Source of the DNA: Aegilops tauschii subsp. strangulata
Lineage: Eukaryota; Streptophyta; Magnoliopsida; Poales; Poaceae
NCBI RefSeq assembly: GCF_002575655.3
Contig: NC_053041.3
Span: 375,827,054-375,891,053, forward strand
DNA: 64,000 nucleotides
Direction of reading: 5' to 3'
A program made the translations under genes and the position numbers. The notes beneath the pieces were generated by a model. That model saw nothing but the letters and a program-made list of their open reading frames with translations. It was not told where the DNA came from and did not search any database. This document shows positions 34,690-46,860 of this stretch, in pieces. Each line of letters starts with the position of its first letter. The stretch's first letter is position 1.

Positions 34690-37600
34690 CAGGCGCAGTT
34701 GCCAGACATGACTCCTTTAAAGAAGCCAACCACAGAGCAAGACCCTTTATTGAAGTTTAAATCGGCAGATGATACCAAACAGGTTGATTTTATCCCTAGC
34801 GACTCATCTCAGCAGTTCACTATCAGTGCTAATGTGGATCCGAAATAGGAAAGCGCGCTCATCGAGTTCATCCGTGAGAACCGGGACATATTTGCATGGA
34901 AACCTTCAGATATGCCAAGTGTACCGAGAGAACACGCTGAGCACACTCTTAATATTAATCCTAAGTTTAAGCCGGTCAAGCAATTCCTTCGCCATTTTAA
35001 TGAAGAAAGACATAAGGCAATTGGAGAAGAAGTGGCCCGGCTCTTAGCGGCCGGGTTCATCGTTGAGGTTTTTCACCCTGAGTGGTTGGCTAACCCGGTG
35101 TTGGTACTTAAGAAAAATGGAACTTGGCATACGTGTGTGGATTATACAGACCTCAATAAAGCCTGTCCAGCCGATCCTTTTGCTCTTCCCCGCATTGATC
35201 AGATCATTGATGCCACGGCAGGTTGTGAGCGTTTGAGTTTCCTGGATGCTTATTCTGGTTATCACCAAATTAAAAAGGTAGTTAAAGACCAAGAGAAAAC
35301 GGCTTTCATGACGCCTTTTGGAGCTTTCTGCTATGTATCTATGCCTTTTGGGCTCAAGAGCGCGTAGGTGACTTATCAACGTTGTGTTCAGAATTGTCTT
35401 CATAACTAGATTGGATGCAATGTTCACGCTTATGTGGATGATATTGTTGTAAAATCCAGGAAGAAGGAATCTCTGTTGGATGACTTGAAGCAGACCTTTG
35501 ATAATCTCCAGGTCTACAAAATGATGCTTAATCCGGCCAAGTGTGTTTTTGGTGTGCCTCCAGGCAAGCTCTTGGGTTTTCTAGTCTTGGAGAGAGGTAT
35601 TGAAGCTAAACCAGAGAAGATCAAGGCTATTACTTCATTCGCTAAGCTGGAATGTATCAATGAAGTCAACGTTTGGCGGGTCGTATCGTCGCGTTGAGCC
35701 GGTTCATAAGCCGCCTGGGAGAAAAGGCAATTCCTTTATACCAGATGATGAAGAAAACAGATCACTTCTTTTGGAGTGATCCCGCTAATGAGGCATTTGA
35801 GGCGCTCAAAAAATAGCTCGCTGAGCCGCCCGTCCTTGCAGCTCCCATTGAGAAAGAACCTTTGCTTTTATACGTGGCGGCTAACAGCAGAGCCGTCAGT
35901 GTGGCGGTTGTAGTGGAAAGAAAGGAGACAGGTAAGGAGTACCCAGTCCAGAGGTCGGCTTACTATATCAGTGAGGTGTTAATTGAGTCTAAACAACGAT
36001 ACCCACATTGGCAGAAGCTAGTATATGGGGTGTTCTTGGCCAGTCGCAAGCTGAAGCATTATTTTCTTGGTCCCCATTACTGTGGTAAGCTCCGCCCCTT
36101 TGGGAGACATTATTCAGAACAGAGAAGCAATAGGCCGGGTGGCCAAGTGGGCCATCGAGCTTGGACCTCATGGGTTCAAGTATATGCCACGAACGGCTAT
36201 TAAGTCTCAGGCTCTTGTGGATTTTATCAATGATTGGACAGAATTATAGACGAACGAGGAGAAGCCGGATAACACATATTGGACGATTCACTTTGATGGA
36301 TCCAGGCAGTTGGAAGGCCCGAGGGCTGGAGTTATTTTGACTTCCCCACGAGGTGATCAATTTTTCTATGTGTTAAGATTGATGTTTCCTTGCACGAACA
36401 ATGCAGCGAAATATGAGGCCCTGTTCCATGGCCTTCGGATGGCCAAAGAGATGAATTTAAGCCGGGCAGGTGCTTCAGCGACTCAGATTTGGTGGCTCAG
36501 CAAGTTTTAGGCACTTGGGATTCTAAAGACCCGCTCCTGGCGGCTTATCACCGGGCGGTTGATAATATTGCTGGTCATTTCAAAGGTTATCAGGTGGAGC
36601 ATGTTGATCGCAGGAAAAATGAAGCGCTGATGCTTTGAGCCGGCTAAGCTCTCAATGCAAGCCGGTGCCCCCAATGTTTTTATTGATGTGTTACATAATC
36701 CTTCAGTCAAGTTGCCATCCGAAGAGGATCTTGCTATTCCTGACCCAGAGGCACAGTTGGTGGCAGCTCTCCATGCTATTCCTGATTAGACAGTTCCTTA
36801 CTTGGCTTATACGACCTGGGGCGAGTTACCTGAGGATGAAACTTTGGCCAGGCAGATATCCCGGCGGTCTAAGTCTATGACCATCGTCAATGGCGAGTTA
36901 CACCGATGCAACGTCACAGGCGTGTTCTAGCATTGTGTTTCTCCTGAAGAGGGCCGTGGGATTCTAAGGGAAATCCATGAAGGTGATTGTGGTCATGACG
37001 CCGACTCTAAATCTCTGGTGGCTAAAGATTTTCGTCATGGATTTTATTGGTTGATGGCTCATGCTGATGCAGAGGATCTTGTTAGTAAATGTGATGGTTG
37101 TCAGAAATTTTCTCGACGGGCTCACGTGCCGGCTCAAGAATTGAGGATGATTACAATTACTTGGCCGTTTGCAGCCTGGGGGCTTGATATGGTTGGACCT
37201 TTCAAGAGGTCTAAAGACAAGAAAACTCACCTCCTGGTGGCGGTTGATAAATTTACCAAGTGGGTTGAGGCAGAGCCAGTCAGCAAGTGTGATGCTGCAA
37301 CGACGGTTCAGTTTATAAACAAAGTAATCTTTCATTTTGGGTACCCTCAAAGTATCATAACTGATAATGGCTCTAATCTATCTAAGGGTGCTATTAGATA
37401 ATTCTGTCAATAGGAGCATCCGTCTTGATGTTTCCTCGGTGGCTCATCCACAATCTAATGGTCAAGCTGAGAGGGCCAATCAGGAAATCCAGAGAGGCAT
37501 AAAGCCCCGACTGATGGTTCCTTTACAGAGAACACCGGGTTGCTGGGTCGAGGAATTACCCTCAGTACTTTGGAGTATCAACACCACCTCCAACAGGTCA

Positions 37601-38044
37601 ACAGGCTATACGCCTTTCTTCATGGTCTATGGGACTAAGGCGGTTCTTCCAAGCGATATCCGTCATGACTCGCCTTGTGTGGCGGCTTATGTTGAGTCTG
37701 CTAATGAAATAGCACGTCAAGATGCACTTGATGTGTTAGATGAGGAGCGTGAACTGGCGGCGGCTTGTTCAGCAATATATCAGCAAGACCTGTGTCGCTA
37801 CCATAGCTGCAGAGTCAAGACTAGAACCTTTCAAGAAGGCGACTTGGTGCTTCGGTTAATCCAGGATCAAACAGATATGCAGAAGCTATCCCCACCTTGG
37901 GAAGGACCCTTTGTGGTTAGCAAGAACCTGAACAATGGTTCATACTACCTCATTGATATACAAGAACACAAGGAATCGCGTAAGTCGGAGGAGGAGATCC
38001 GCCTGCCCTGGAACATTGCTCATCTTTGGCCTTATTACACTTGA
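34690..38044 (+). pseudogene. Tat-lineage gypsy pol: RT, two RNase H, integrase
   Basis: The plus strand encodes a gypsy polymerase with several breaks. Reverse transcriptase is at 34860-35690, with NPVLVLKKNGTWHTCVDY, DLNKACP, FLDAYSGYHQI and the YVDDIVV active site near 35431. Stops occur at 35365 and 35408. A first RNase H follows (35850-36060), then a second RNase H-like domain at 36280-36480 (IHFDGSR, NNAAKYEALFHGL), the doubled arrangement typical of Tat elements. The integrase spans 36950-37800 with a zinc-binding part (CDGCQKFSRR), GLDMVGPFKRS, ITDNGSNL and NGQAERANQE. The C-terminal part ends WNIAHLWPYYT at 38044. Frameshifts near 35690, 36090 and 37390 add to the decay. No gag remains; the left end is truncated. 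Confidence 0.9.
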
Positions 38045-39217
38045 GCCACCGGCTCTTGTGCTGTACATACTTTTATCAATGTATATATTATGACCGATAT
38101 AATAAAGCTGGCATCCCTAATAATTCAGGGCCTCTGTCGTTTCATTTCTAAGCATCTGAGTCTTTATTATTCGTTCATAAGGTTACTTGGGGGCTTCCAA
38201 CCCAACGGGTTTAGCTTTCTTACCCTCATGACCAGGCTAGATGCCGAATCCCGAGTTTGACCTGCCTGTCTGCATGATGCTACTCCACTAGGTAATCCTG
38301 ATTGACCCGCCATACTCTTGGCAGTAAATCTTTTAACTAAGACCCTGAACTCGTTAAGGTTAAAACGGCGGTTTTTCATGTGAGGGCCGGCTTACAGTAA
38401 GCAAGGACAACTCTAAGGCTGTGCAGCCTATGAAAGCACTTGATTCTTAGAGGCTGTGCAACCCATGAAAGCACTTGAATTTTAAGGCTGTGCGGCCTAT
38501 AAAAGCACTTGAATTTTTTTTTTGAATTTTGTTTCTTTTGAATATTTTGGATTTGCATCCATTGAACAATGTTTCTGCTCAAGTGTGGTTGGTACAATTC
38601 AAGCCATGTAGCCTTGATTATATGACTCATAATTGAGCATATTGGGTTTGGTAACCCGCCCTGATAGCAGACTCTAAGTCGCCAGGATAATGTGCCTTGA
38701 GCAATCAAAATCATGATATTTAATGCCTACGGGTTACTACCGATTCTGGATTATAACTGTCATGACATCACCATAATATTCATCTACATGTATGTCTTTC
38801 AAATAACTATATGAATATTTAGGGTTTTCTAACCCGCCCTGGCTTTAGACTTTAAGTCGCCAAAATATTTCGGCTCAGATAGCCTTTACTCTCGTCTTTT
38901 AAAGAAAATTCAAAGAATATTATGTTGGGGTTTATTACCGGCCCTGGCTTAAACCGCGAGGGCGTATGTTGTTCCACTTGTGTGCATGGAATATGAACAT
39001 ATTGATCTAACCCACAAGGATGATGATATTATAAGAAAGCATAGCGGCGGATCATAAATATCAGATTGGCGGTTTAAGCAGTTAAAAGCTAACATGCACG
39101 ATGGCATGACAGATCATTGTTTTCACTCCTAGCCTATTACAAGGCCACCATGGACCTGAATAATTGGAGCAAAGTGTTTGATAGCACAGGATGTCTATAT
39201 CCGAGAACCGCCTGGTA
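38045..39217. other. Gypsy spacer between pol and antisense ORF
   Basis: Non-coding, with recurrent phrases such as AACCCGCCCTG and AAGTCGCCA. It is the expected pol to antisense-ORF spacer of the Tat element. Confidence 0.6.
38413..38516. repeat. Three tandem copies of a 34-bp unit
   Basis: AGGCTGTGC(A/G)(G/A)CC(T/C)AT(G/A)AAAGCACTTGA-type units start near 38415, 38450 and 38484, followed by a T-rich tail. Confidence 0.8.
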
Positions 39218-39283
39218 TTAGTTCTCTTTGTTGCGGCGGGTTGATGATTCTGGGTCATCCCGCTCTGGCTCTTCTTCATCTCC
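39218..39283 (-). pseudogene. C-terminal tail of split gypsy antisense ORF
   Basis: The minus strand reads an acidic tail (EEEPERDDPESSTRR) and stops at TAA 39220-39218. It continues the frame of the 59534-60186 ORF across the 39284-59533 insertion once one TCTCC copy is removed. A premature TAG lies just upstream of the join, at 59541-59543. Confidence 0.7.
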
Positions 39284-40763
39284 TGATAATCCCCAAGTGC
39301 AGGGAATCATCGTAGCAATTCCCAAAGGTGGAAGTGATAAGTATGGAGTGTCGAACCCACAATATTCTCTCAAGTCCTATCTGCCACTGATACGACTCTA
39401 CGTACACCGAACGTTTGCTTCCAACTAGAAACGAGAAAGAAAACTATGTTGTGGGTATGAAGAGGATAACTTTGCATGGCATCGGAGAGCTAAAACATAA
39501 AAGTAGGTGTTGTTATCATAAAGTTAGAATATATTACTAAATATTATAAATAGCGAGTGTGGAATAATGATGGGTCGGTGTGCGGAATTATCCTAGGCAA
39601 TTGTTAACAAGACCGGTAGTCATCATTGCAATTTCATATGAGGGAGAGGCATAAGCTAACATACATTCTCTTCTTGGACCATATGCACTTATGATTGGAA
39701 CTCTAGCAAGCATCCGCAACTACTAAAGATCACTAAGGTAAAACCCAACCATAGCATTAACATATAAAGTCCCCTTTATCCCATACGCAACAACCCCCTT
39801 ACTCGGTTTTATGCTTCTGTCACTCAAGCAACCCACTATAAGCGAATCATGAACGTATTGCAACAGCCTACAACGGGAGTCCCTCACGCTTGCGCGACAC
39901 GAAGGGCACAATAAGACGGCACCAAAATAAAACATACAACTCATACCAATCTAGATCATCAATCAACCAAAAGACAAAGGATATCGACTCAAAACATCAT
40001 AGGATGGCAACACATCATTGGAACATAATATGTGGCATAAAGCACCATGTTCAAGTAGGGATTACAGCGGGGTGCGGGAGAGTGGACCGCGTAAAAGAGA
40101 TGAGGATGGTGATGATGATGGTGATGTTGATGAAGACGATCACCGCAACGATGATTCCCCTCCCGATGGCACTTTGGCGCCACCGAGAGAGAGGAGGAGA
40201 GGTTCTCCCCCTTGTGCTTCCTCCTCCATGGCCTCCCCCCTAGACGGGGAGAGGTTCTCCCTCTAGTCCTTGGCCTTCATGGTGATGGTGGCCCCTCCGA
40301 GATCCTCCTCCATGGCCTCTGGTGATGATTGCCCCCTCCGGCAGGGTGCCAGAGAGGGCCTAGATTGATTTCTCATGGCTACAGAGGCTTGCGGCGGCGG
40401 AACTTCCGATCTAGGTTATTTTCTAGAGGTTTGGGAATTTATAGGAGAGGTTGGCGTCGATAACAAGTCAGGGGGCCCCACGGGAAGTCCACGAGGCACA
40501 GGGGCGCGCCCTCCACCCTCGTGGGGCCCACGGACCTCCCCTCCGGTAACTCTTCGTTCCAGTATTTTTTATATTTTCCACTCCGTTGATTTTCATCGCA
40601 TTCTGAGAACTTTTATTTCTGCACAAAAACAACACCATGGTAGTTCTGCTGAAAACAGCGTTAGGCTGGCTTAGTTCTAATCAAATCATACCAAAATCAT
40701 ATAAAACTATTGTAAACATGGCATGAATACTTCATAAATTATAGACACGCTGGAGACGTATCA
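39284..40763 (-). repeat. 3' LTR of second LARD-like element
   Basis: 1480 bp, plus-strand TGATAATCCCC to TGGAGACGTATCA. It is related to but clearly diverged from the LTRs of the first LARD-like element. Confidence 0.9.
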
Positions 40764-42930
40764 GCATCCCCAAGCTTAATTCCTGCTCGTCCTCGAGTAG
40801 GTAAATGATAAAAGAAATAATTTATGAAGTGTGAATGCTAGCAAGTGCATAAGTTTGATCAATGATAGTTCCAATCACTTTTTCTAGCATCATTATATAT
40901 CATAACAGTAGCTCAACTCATGAAACTTCTCATGATCAAGTAACAAGCTATTCACATGTTAAAGTTTAGATCATAAACTTTCTTGAAAACTAACAAACCT
41001 TGCTCTTAGTCATCAAACAATTGCAATTCATCTTATTTTCGGGAAGGGTCTATGTAAGAGCTTTGATTCAGCAAACTCCACATACTCAACTATCATTTAA
41101 TCTTTCACAATTGCTAACACTCATGTGATATTTATGGGTTCAAAGTTTTAATCGGACACAGAGAAAGATAGGGGCTCATAGTTTCGCCTCCCAACCTTTT
41201 ACCTCAAGGGTAATTTCAACAATAATAATTTATGAAAACCTACATCCAAGTGGATATATATATCTGGATCGCTCCAACACAAAGTGCTTGCCAAAGGAAA
41301 AGGTGTAAAAAGGAAAAGTGATGATCACCTTGACTCTTGTATAAGGGTAGAAGATAAAAGTAAAAGATAGGCCCTTCGCAGAGGGAAGCAGAGGTTGTCA
41401 TGCGCTTTTATGGTTGGATGCACAAAATCTTAATGCAAAAGAATGTCACTTTATATTGCCGCTTGTGATAAAGACCTTTATTATGCAGTCCATCGCTTTT
41501 ATTTCTTCCCTATCACAAGTTCGTATAAAGCTTATTTTCTTCGCACTAATAGATCATACATATTTAAGGAGCAATTTTTTATTGCATGCACCGATGACAA
41601 CTTACTTGAAGGATCTTAGTCAATCCATAGGTAGGTATGGTGGACTCTCATGGCAAAACTGGGTTAAGGAATGTTTGGAAGCACAAGTAGTATCTCTACT
41701 TGGTGCAAAGAATTTGGCTAGCATGAGAGGGAAAGGCAAGCTCAACATGTTGGATGATCCAAGACAATATAACGTTTCGGATATAGGAAAACATAACCCA
41801 TTAAGTTGTCTTCCTTGTCCAACATCAACTTTTTAGCATGTCATATTTTAATGAGTGCTCACAATTACAAAAGATGTCCAAGATAGTATATTTATATGTG
41901 AAATCTCTCTTCCTTCAATATTCTTTCATGAATTGTTCAAGTGACCAATTCTGCGTTTGCTAACTTTCAATAAGTTTACTACCTATACTTATTATGTGTG
42001 AAGTCATTACTCCCCATGTTATAAGCATATGAAACATATATAAATTCAGATTTATGATATTCAATTCATTCAACCATTTACTCATAGGATATACGTGAAG
42101 CGCGTGAGTAAATGACAAACTACTCCAAAAGATATAAGGGAAGAACGCTGAGTAGTCAAATAATTAACTAGCCATGGGAGGATTCTTTTTCATTCAAGAT
42201 TTCAGATACAATGATTTTATTCAAACAACAAGTAAAATTGAAAATACGCTCCAAGCAAAACACATATCATGTGACGAATAAAAATATAGCTCCGAGTAAG
42301 GTATACCGATAGTTTTGAAGACGAAAGAGGGGATGTCTTCCGGGGCATCCCCAAGCTTAGGCGCTTGAGTCTTCCTTGAATATTACCTTGGGGTGCCTTG
42401 GTCATCCCCAAGCTTAGGGTCTTTCCACTCCTTATTCTCATCATATCGATATCTCACCCAAAGCTTGAAAACTTCAATCACACAAAACTTAACGGAACTT
42501 CGTGAGATAGGTTAGTACGATAAAGAGTAAATCATTCACTTTGGCACTGTCAGAGACAAGGTTCATAATTGTTCTCACATAACGCCTACTGTACCATATC
42601 ATTTCTACAATTTATATTGAGAAATATAAGCCATAGAAACTAGAAAACAAGAAAGCTATGCAATGAAAACAGAATCTGTCAGAAACAGAACAGTCTGTAA
42701 TGATCTGAACAGCAACCATACTTCTGCTACTCCAAAAATTATGAAATAAATTGGTGGACGTGCAGAATTTGTCTATTAATCTTCTGCAAAAAGAATCAAC
42801 TCAAAAGCACTCTTCTGTAAAAAATGACAGCTAATCTCGTGAGCGCAAAGTTTCTGTTTTTTACAGCAAGATTACATTAACTTTCACCCCAAGTCTTCCC
42901 AAAGGTCTTACTTGGCACTTTATTGAAACC
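40764..42930. other. Non-coding interior of second LARD-like element
   Basis: It begins with the shared GCATCCCCAAGCTTAATTCC. It has a CATCCCCAAGCTTAGG repeat at 42346-42417, matching 29945-30015 of the first element. The open frame at 41414-41836 (plus) has no recognised domain and lies on the strand opposite to the element. Confidence 0.6.
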
Positions 42931-43414
42931 CATGATATTTTGGGCCGAACGAATTTTTTTCCTGTCATACTTATGACACTTCTATGATGATAATTTTGAC
43001 AAAACCCGGTATCATCATAGATGTGGTGGGGTCCTACTTCTATAACAAAAAATCATCACAGAAAATGGGCTTTTCGTCCTGGGCGGCCGGAGACGCAGCT
43101 GCATGACATTCTTTGGGCCGTCCATGACGGAAAAACCGTGGTAGAAGCGAGGGCGAGGAAAATATCGGGGTGTTCCCGGTTACGGTGGGTGGTCGGGGCC
43201 GAGCGATGCGCGTTTCTCTCGTACACGCACGCGCGTGGGTGCGAGGCCTTGGGCTCTAACTGAACCCGAGCGAGGCATTGGGCTCTAACTGAACCCGAGC
43301 GATTGCACTGCAGGCTACGCGTTAATGAACCTGAGCGATCGATCGATGGCTGTTAACTGAACCCGATCGAGCGATTCCTTCGCTACTGCTGCTAACTGAA
43401 GCCGATCGATGCTG

Positions 43415-43830
43415 CCTCTGGATGAACAGTGAGCGTTGCGGGGGGTTTGGATGAACAGTTCCCGGTGGGGGTGGATGAACAGGACCCCGTGGTGTTGCCT
43501 CTAGATGAACAAGACCCCGATCGATCGAGCCAGTTGGGGCTGGATGAACAGGACCCCGTGGAGGGCTGGATGAACAGGACCACCCCGTGGAGGGCAGGAT
43601 GAACAGTAGACAGTGGAGGGCTGGATGAACAGTAGCCCGTGGAGGGGTGGTTGAACAGGAGCCCGTGGAGAGGGCTGGTTGGATAGTAGTCGGTGGAGTA
43701 GCGCGCGGTGGAGGCTGGATGAACAGGAGCCCATGGATGAATAGTCGCAGGTGGAGGCTGGAGGAGGTCGACGGTGGATGAACAGTAGCCCGTGGAGGCT
43801 GGAGCGGGTCGACGTGGAGATGAACAGTAT
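43415..43830. repeat. Degenerate minisatellite, GGATGAACAG-type units
   Basis: About a dozen units of roughly 25-35 bp carry GGATGAACAG(G/T)A followed by CCCGTGGAGG. Confidence 0.85.
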
Positions 43831-43844
43831 CCCGTGGAGTCCCG

Positions 43845-44110
43845 TTTTGCGGTACGCCACACCCCTCCCGATGAATAGGATCCCCGTTTCGACCGTAGCG
43901 CTCCAACACAAGTCCGTTTCCTCCGTTTTGCGGTACGCCACACCCCTCCCGATCAACAGGACCCCTGTTTCGACCGTAGGAGGTCCGTTTCCTCCGTTTT
44001 GCGGTACGCCAGACCCCTCCCGATGAACAGGATCCCGTTTCAAACATGGCCGTTCGAACACAAGGCCGTTTCCTCCATTCTGCGGTACGCCAGGCCTCGT
44101 TTCCATCGGC
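43845..44110. repeat. Tandem repeat, GTTTTGCGGTACGCCA-type units
   Basis: Four units (near 43845, 43925, 43995 and 44078) of 65-85 bp contain a GCGGTACGCCA core (TGCGGTACGCCAGGCC in the last); the first three also carry CCCCTCCCGAT(G/C)AA(T/C)AGGA and CCGTTTC. Confidence 0.8.
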
Positions 44111-44439
44111 TATTCCGTCCAAGCCCTCCCGATGAACACGACGACGCATTCCGTTCCGACCCAGCCGGTTGGCTCCCCATGAACACGACGACGACGCAGT
44201 TTCTCCATTCTGACGCAGCCATGTACATGAGCCCTGATCGTACGTATGCGCGAGTAGGCATTCGAGACCCTGCCCGTATGTACGTATGTGACCGTATTTT
44301 CTTTCTTGCACACTCGCCGATGTACGTATGTGTACATGCTACGTGCGCGCCTCTACTACGACACGTGCGCACCTCTACATCGACCAGTATGTACGTACAC
44401 GTTCGCGACCAGAATGACAACGCTATGTACGCTTCGACT

Positions 44440-45450
44440 AGGTGGGTCCCGACTATCAGGCACTTCCTCGCATGCGAAGATGTAGCTGGTGGGTCCCAGC
44501 AGTCAGGGGGCGAATCGTTTTCTTTTGCCCGGACGCACTTCCTTGCGTGCGAAGATGTAGCTGGTGGCTCTCAGCAGTCAGGGGGAAACGTTTTTTCGCG
44601 AAATACGGTGGCCCGTCCGGTGTGTCCCCGCTGTCAGGTGGAGGAACAATTATTTTGCGCGTAATAAGGAGGCACTTCCTTGCTGCGGTCGTGGACCCAG
44701 CTGTCAGCCTCTCCACGTACAGTCCATGTCCGATGGAAGCCGTTCCTTGACCACGTTGACCACGCGTGGACGACGGCGAGGCCTAGGAAGGGGACGACGC
44801 GGAGCCGGGGAAGACGCGGCAGTGGATGCCCACGCGTAGAGGAGTACGAGGGTTCACTGGTTCGCTGCGGTGTGAGGCTGCCGTCGCCGCAGAATAACAG
44901 GGGGTGTGGGTGAGTAGAGGGATGGCCTGGCCAGCGGTGGGAATAGTAGGGGGCGGTGAGGCCTCCGCGGCAGCACAGCCGGCCACGGGAGGCAGGAGCA
45001 TGCGGCACGACCGGCACTGCTTTGGGCGGCTAGAGCAACAAGACCAGAGGTTGAAGAAGCACTACCGCCGTTGGATGGACATCGTACGGTCACTGGAGCT
45101 AGAATCGTTCATATTGACTAAGTTGACAAAGCACTCCGTCCCCGTCAACTTAGTAGGCCCACAAGTCAGCCTCCCACCAAGGTGGGTCCCAACTAGCAGG
45201 GGGAGTATTCATTTTTTTGTGCGTAATAAGGAGGCACTTCCTTGCGTGCGAAGATATAGCTGGTGGGTCCGACCTGTCAGCGGTGGGAACATTTTCGCGA
45301 AATACAGAGGCCCTTCCGGTGGGTCCCAGCTGTCAGGTGGAGGAATCATTATTTTGCGCGTAATAAGGAGGCATTTCCTCGTGTGCGGCCATGGACCCAG
45401 CTGTCAGCCTCTCCACGCACAGTCTACTTCCGATGGTGTCGTTCGTTGAC
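44440..45450. repeat. Dispersed GTGGGTCCCAGC / GTCAGG repeats in two blocks
   Basis: Blocks 44440-44735 and 45180-45440 repeat the same order of phrases: GCACTTCCTTGCGTGCGAAG, AGCTGGTGGGTCC, TTTTCGCGAAATAC, and GTCAGCCTCTCCACG. They are a diverged duplication about 710 bp apart. A third, shorter version occurs at 46550-46625. Confidence 0.75.
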
Positions 45451-45850
45451 CACGTTGACCACTCCGTGCCGAGCGCATCCAAGGTGGTGGACGACGGCGA
45501 GGCCCTGGACAGCAACGAGCCGGAGATGAAAAGACGCGGGAGTAGAGTCGCAGACAGAGAGGTGTACGAGGGTTAACTGGTTCTGGTGCGGTGTGGTTCG
45601 GCAGTCGGTGGAGAAGAACAGGAGGTGTGGAGGGGTGGAGGGATGGCCTAGCCAATGGTGGAGTAGCTCTTCACAACGAAGCGTGCTAAGCAGAGCTGCT
45701 AGCAGTAGGAGGCGGGAGCAGGTGCATTTATGTTTTTCCCAAAAACTTACAGGCCATTTGCACTTTCTCGAAATACACGATTTTGCTGGGCTGATTCTAA
45801 TTATAATGTTGGGGTGGGCGCAGCAATGTTATCAAAAAATAAACAGGGGC

Positions 45851-46249
45851 TGAGCATTTTGTTATATATATATATATATATTTAAATAATAAGTGATTTA
45901 TTATTACATTGGTCCTTAAATCTTACCAAGCTTTTGTACACAATCACCAGGATTTTCGTTGCCAAAAAAAAAAAATCCAGGATTTTATTGTTAAGAAATT
46001 ATTTTTATAAGTTAACAAGATGTGGGATATTGTTTTCTTACATATGTAAGTATCTGTTAAATATATGATGACAATAACAATAATATATAATAACATATAA
46101 AATAATTTAAATATATATAATATAGTTAGAAGGGAAACATAAGTTGGACCAGGCGTTCCTATTCTTATATAGAAAAATAGAACACACCTCTGCGTTTTCC
46201 TCAAAGAAAAATACATAAATTGGGCTGCCGATGTTTCAGGAAAAATAAA
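45851..46249. other. A/T-rich spacer
   Basis: An AT-rich stretch with a (TA)n run at 45863-45882 and no gene. It could be the end of the preceding transposon-like block. Confidence 0.4.
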
Positions 46250-46335
46250 ACCTCAGATGGGAGGTCCATAGGCCGGTCGATACATGACGGCCCTCAAGAA
46301 AATACAAGCAGCCTTATGGACCTCCCATCTGAGGT
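46250..46335. repeat. Perfect 21-bp inverted repeat with 44-bp loop
   Basis: CCTCAGATGGGAGGTCCATA (46251-46270) is mirrored exactly at 46315-46334, and one more A-T pair extends it at 46250/46335. The RNA would form a small-RNA-precursor-sized hairpin. No MITE termini were identified around it. Confidence 0.75.
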
Positions 46336-46756
46336 CGTGGGCTGCGCATGTTAAAAAAGAAAGCCTAGATGGGGTAGCCCAAAACCCAGCTGATACTTGC
46401 TGCCCCAGAGATAATAAATGATACCTGCCAGCTCCCCGGCTTCGTTGTGAATTTATCTCCTATAGTAACTACGTTGAAGCACCTAAAAAATGTAACTATG
46501 TTGACAAACCCATGGGCCCCAACGTCAGTATAGCATTAGGAGGAAGTATTTTTTTGATGAGGCACTTGCTTGCGTACGGCCATAGACCAGGTGGGTCCCG
46601 ACTGTCCGCCTCTCCACGTACAGTCCTCTCCAGATTCCTCTCGTTTGTTCAGCATGTTCACAACGGCAGACAACGGTGTCACGGCGAGCGCACAAAGGCG
46701 CAGGAGGAGATCCGACCACCTGAGGAAGTGCCTTATTAGTAACGAAATAACTGAAC

Positions 46757-46860
46757 TAGCCCAGTGGCCGAGTGACACTACCCGACAGCTGTTCCGCCCG
46801 GGTTCGATTCCACCTGTGCAGAGAAAATATCTCCAAATTTTTTGCCTCTGCCTTTATTGA
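46757..46860 (+). mobile_element. tRNA-derived SINE-like sequence
   Basis: An A-box-like TAGCCCAGTGG (46757-46767) and a B-box GGTTCGATTCC (46801-46811) are spaced 44 bp start to start, as in tRNA genes. GGCCGAGTG following the A box resembles Leu/Ser tRNAs. It is not a foldable tRNA gene, so a SINE head is the better reading. A 3' end with a tail was not found. Confidence 0.4.

Larger units (their letters stand above)
39284..42930 (-). mobile_element. Second LARD-like element, left part (3' LTR and interior)
   Basis: The LTR at 39284-40763 is followed by the same purine tract as in the first LARD-like element and by about 2.2 kb of related non-coding interior. The interior stops around 42930, where unrelated GC-rich DNA begins. 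The missing 5' side is represented only by the LTR piece at 59053-59533. TCTCC at 39279-39283 pairs with TCTCC at 59534-59538. Confidence 0.85.
42930..45850. mobile_element. GC-rich non-autonomous DNA transposon-like block, unclassified
   Basis: The composition changes abruptly at about 42930. The block contains minisatellites (43415-44110) and recurring phrases GTGGGTCCCAGCTGTCAG and GTAATAAGGAGGCACTTCC. It has no transposase. The block is familiar from Triticeae genomes, but I cannot assign a superfamily; no matching inverted terminus was found. Several long open frames on both strands are by-products of the repeats. Confidence 0.45.

Noticed and set aside
38413..38516. CRISPR-like short repeats
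   Set aside because: Only three adjacent units without unique spacers, in a plant retrotransposon spacer.
41414..41836. 140-codon plus-strand frame in the second LARD-like element
   Set aside because: No recognised domain, antisense to the element, in a region that is non-coding in the related element.
43322..44311. Long minus-strand open frame (329 codons) and overlapping frames
   Set aside because: It is produced by minisatellite DNA; three overlapping frames are open at once, and the residues are repeats without a domain.
46757..46830. A tRNA gene
   Set aside because: A and B boxes are present, but no acceptor stem or cloverleaf could be formed.
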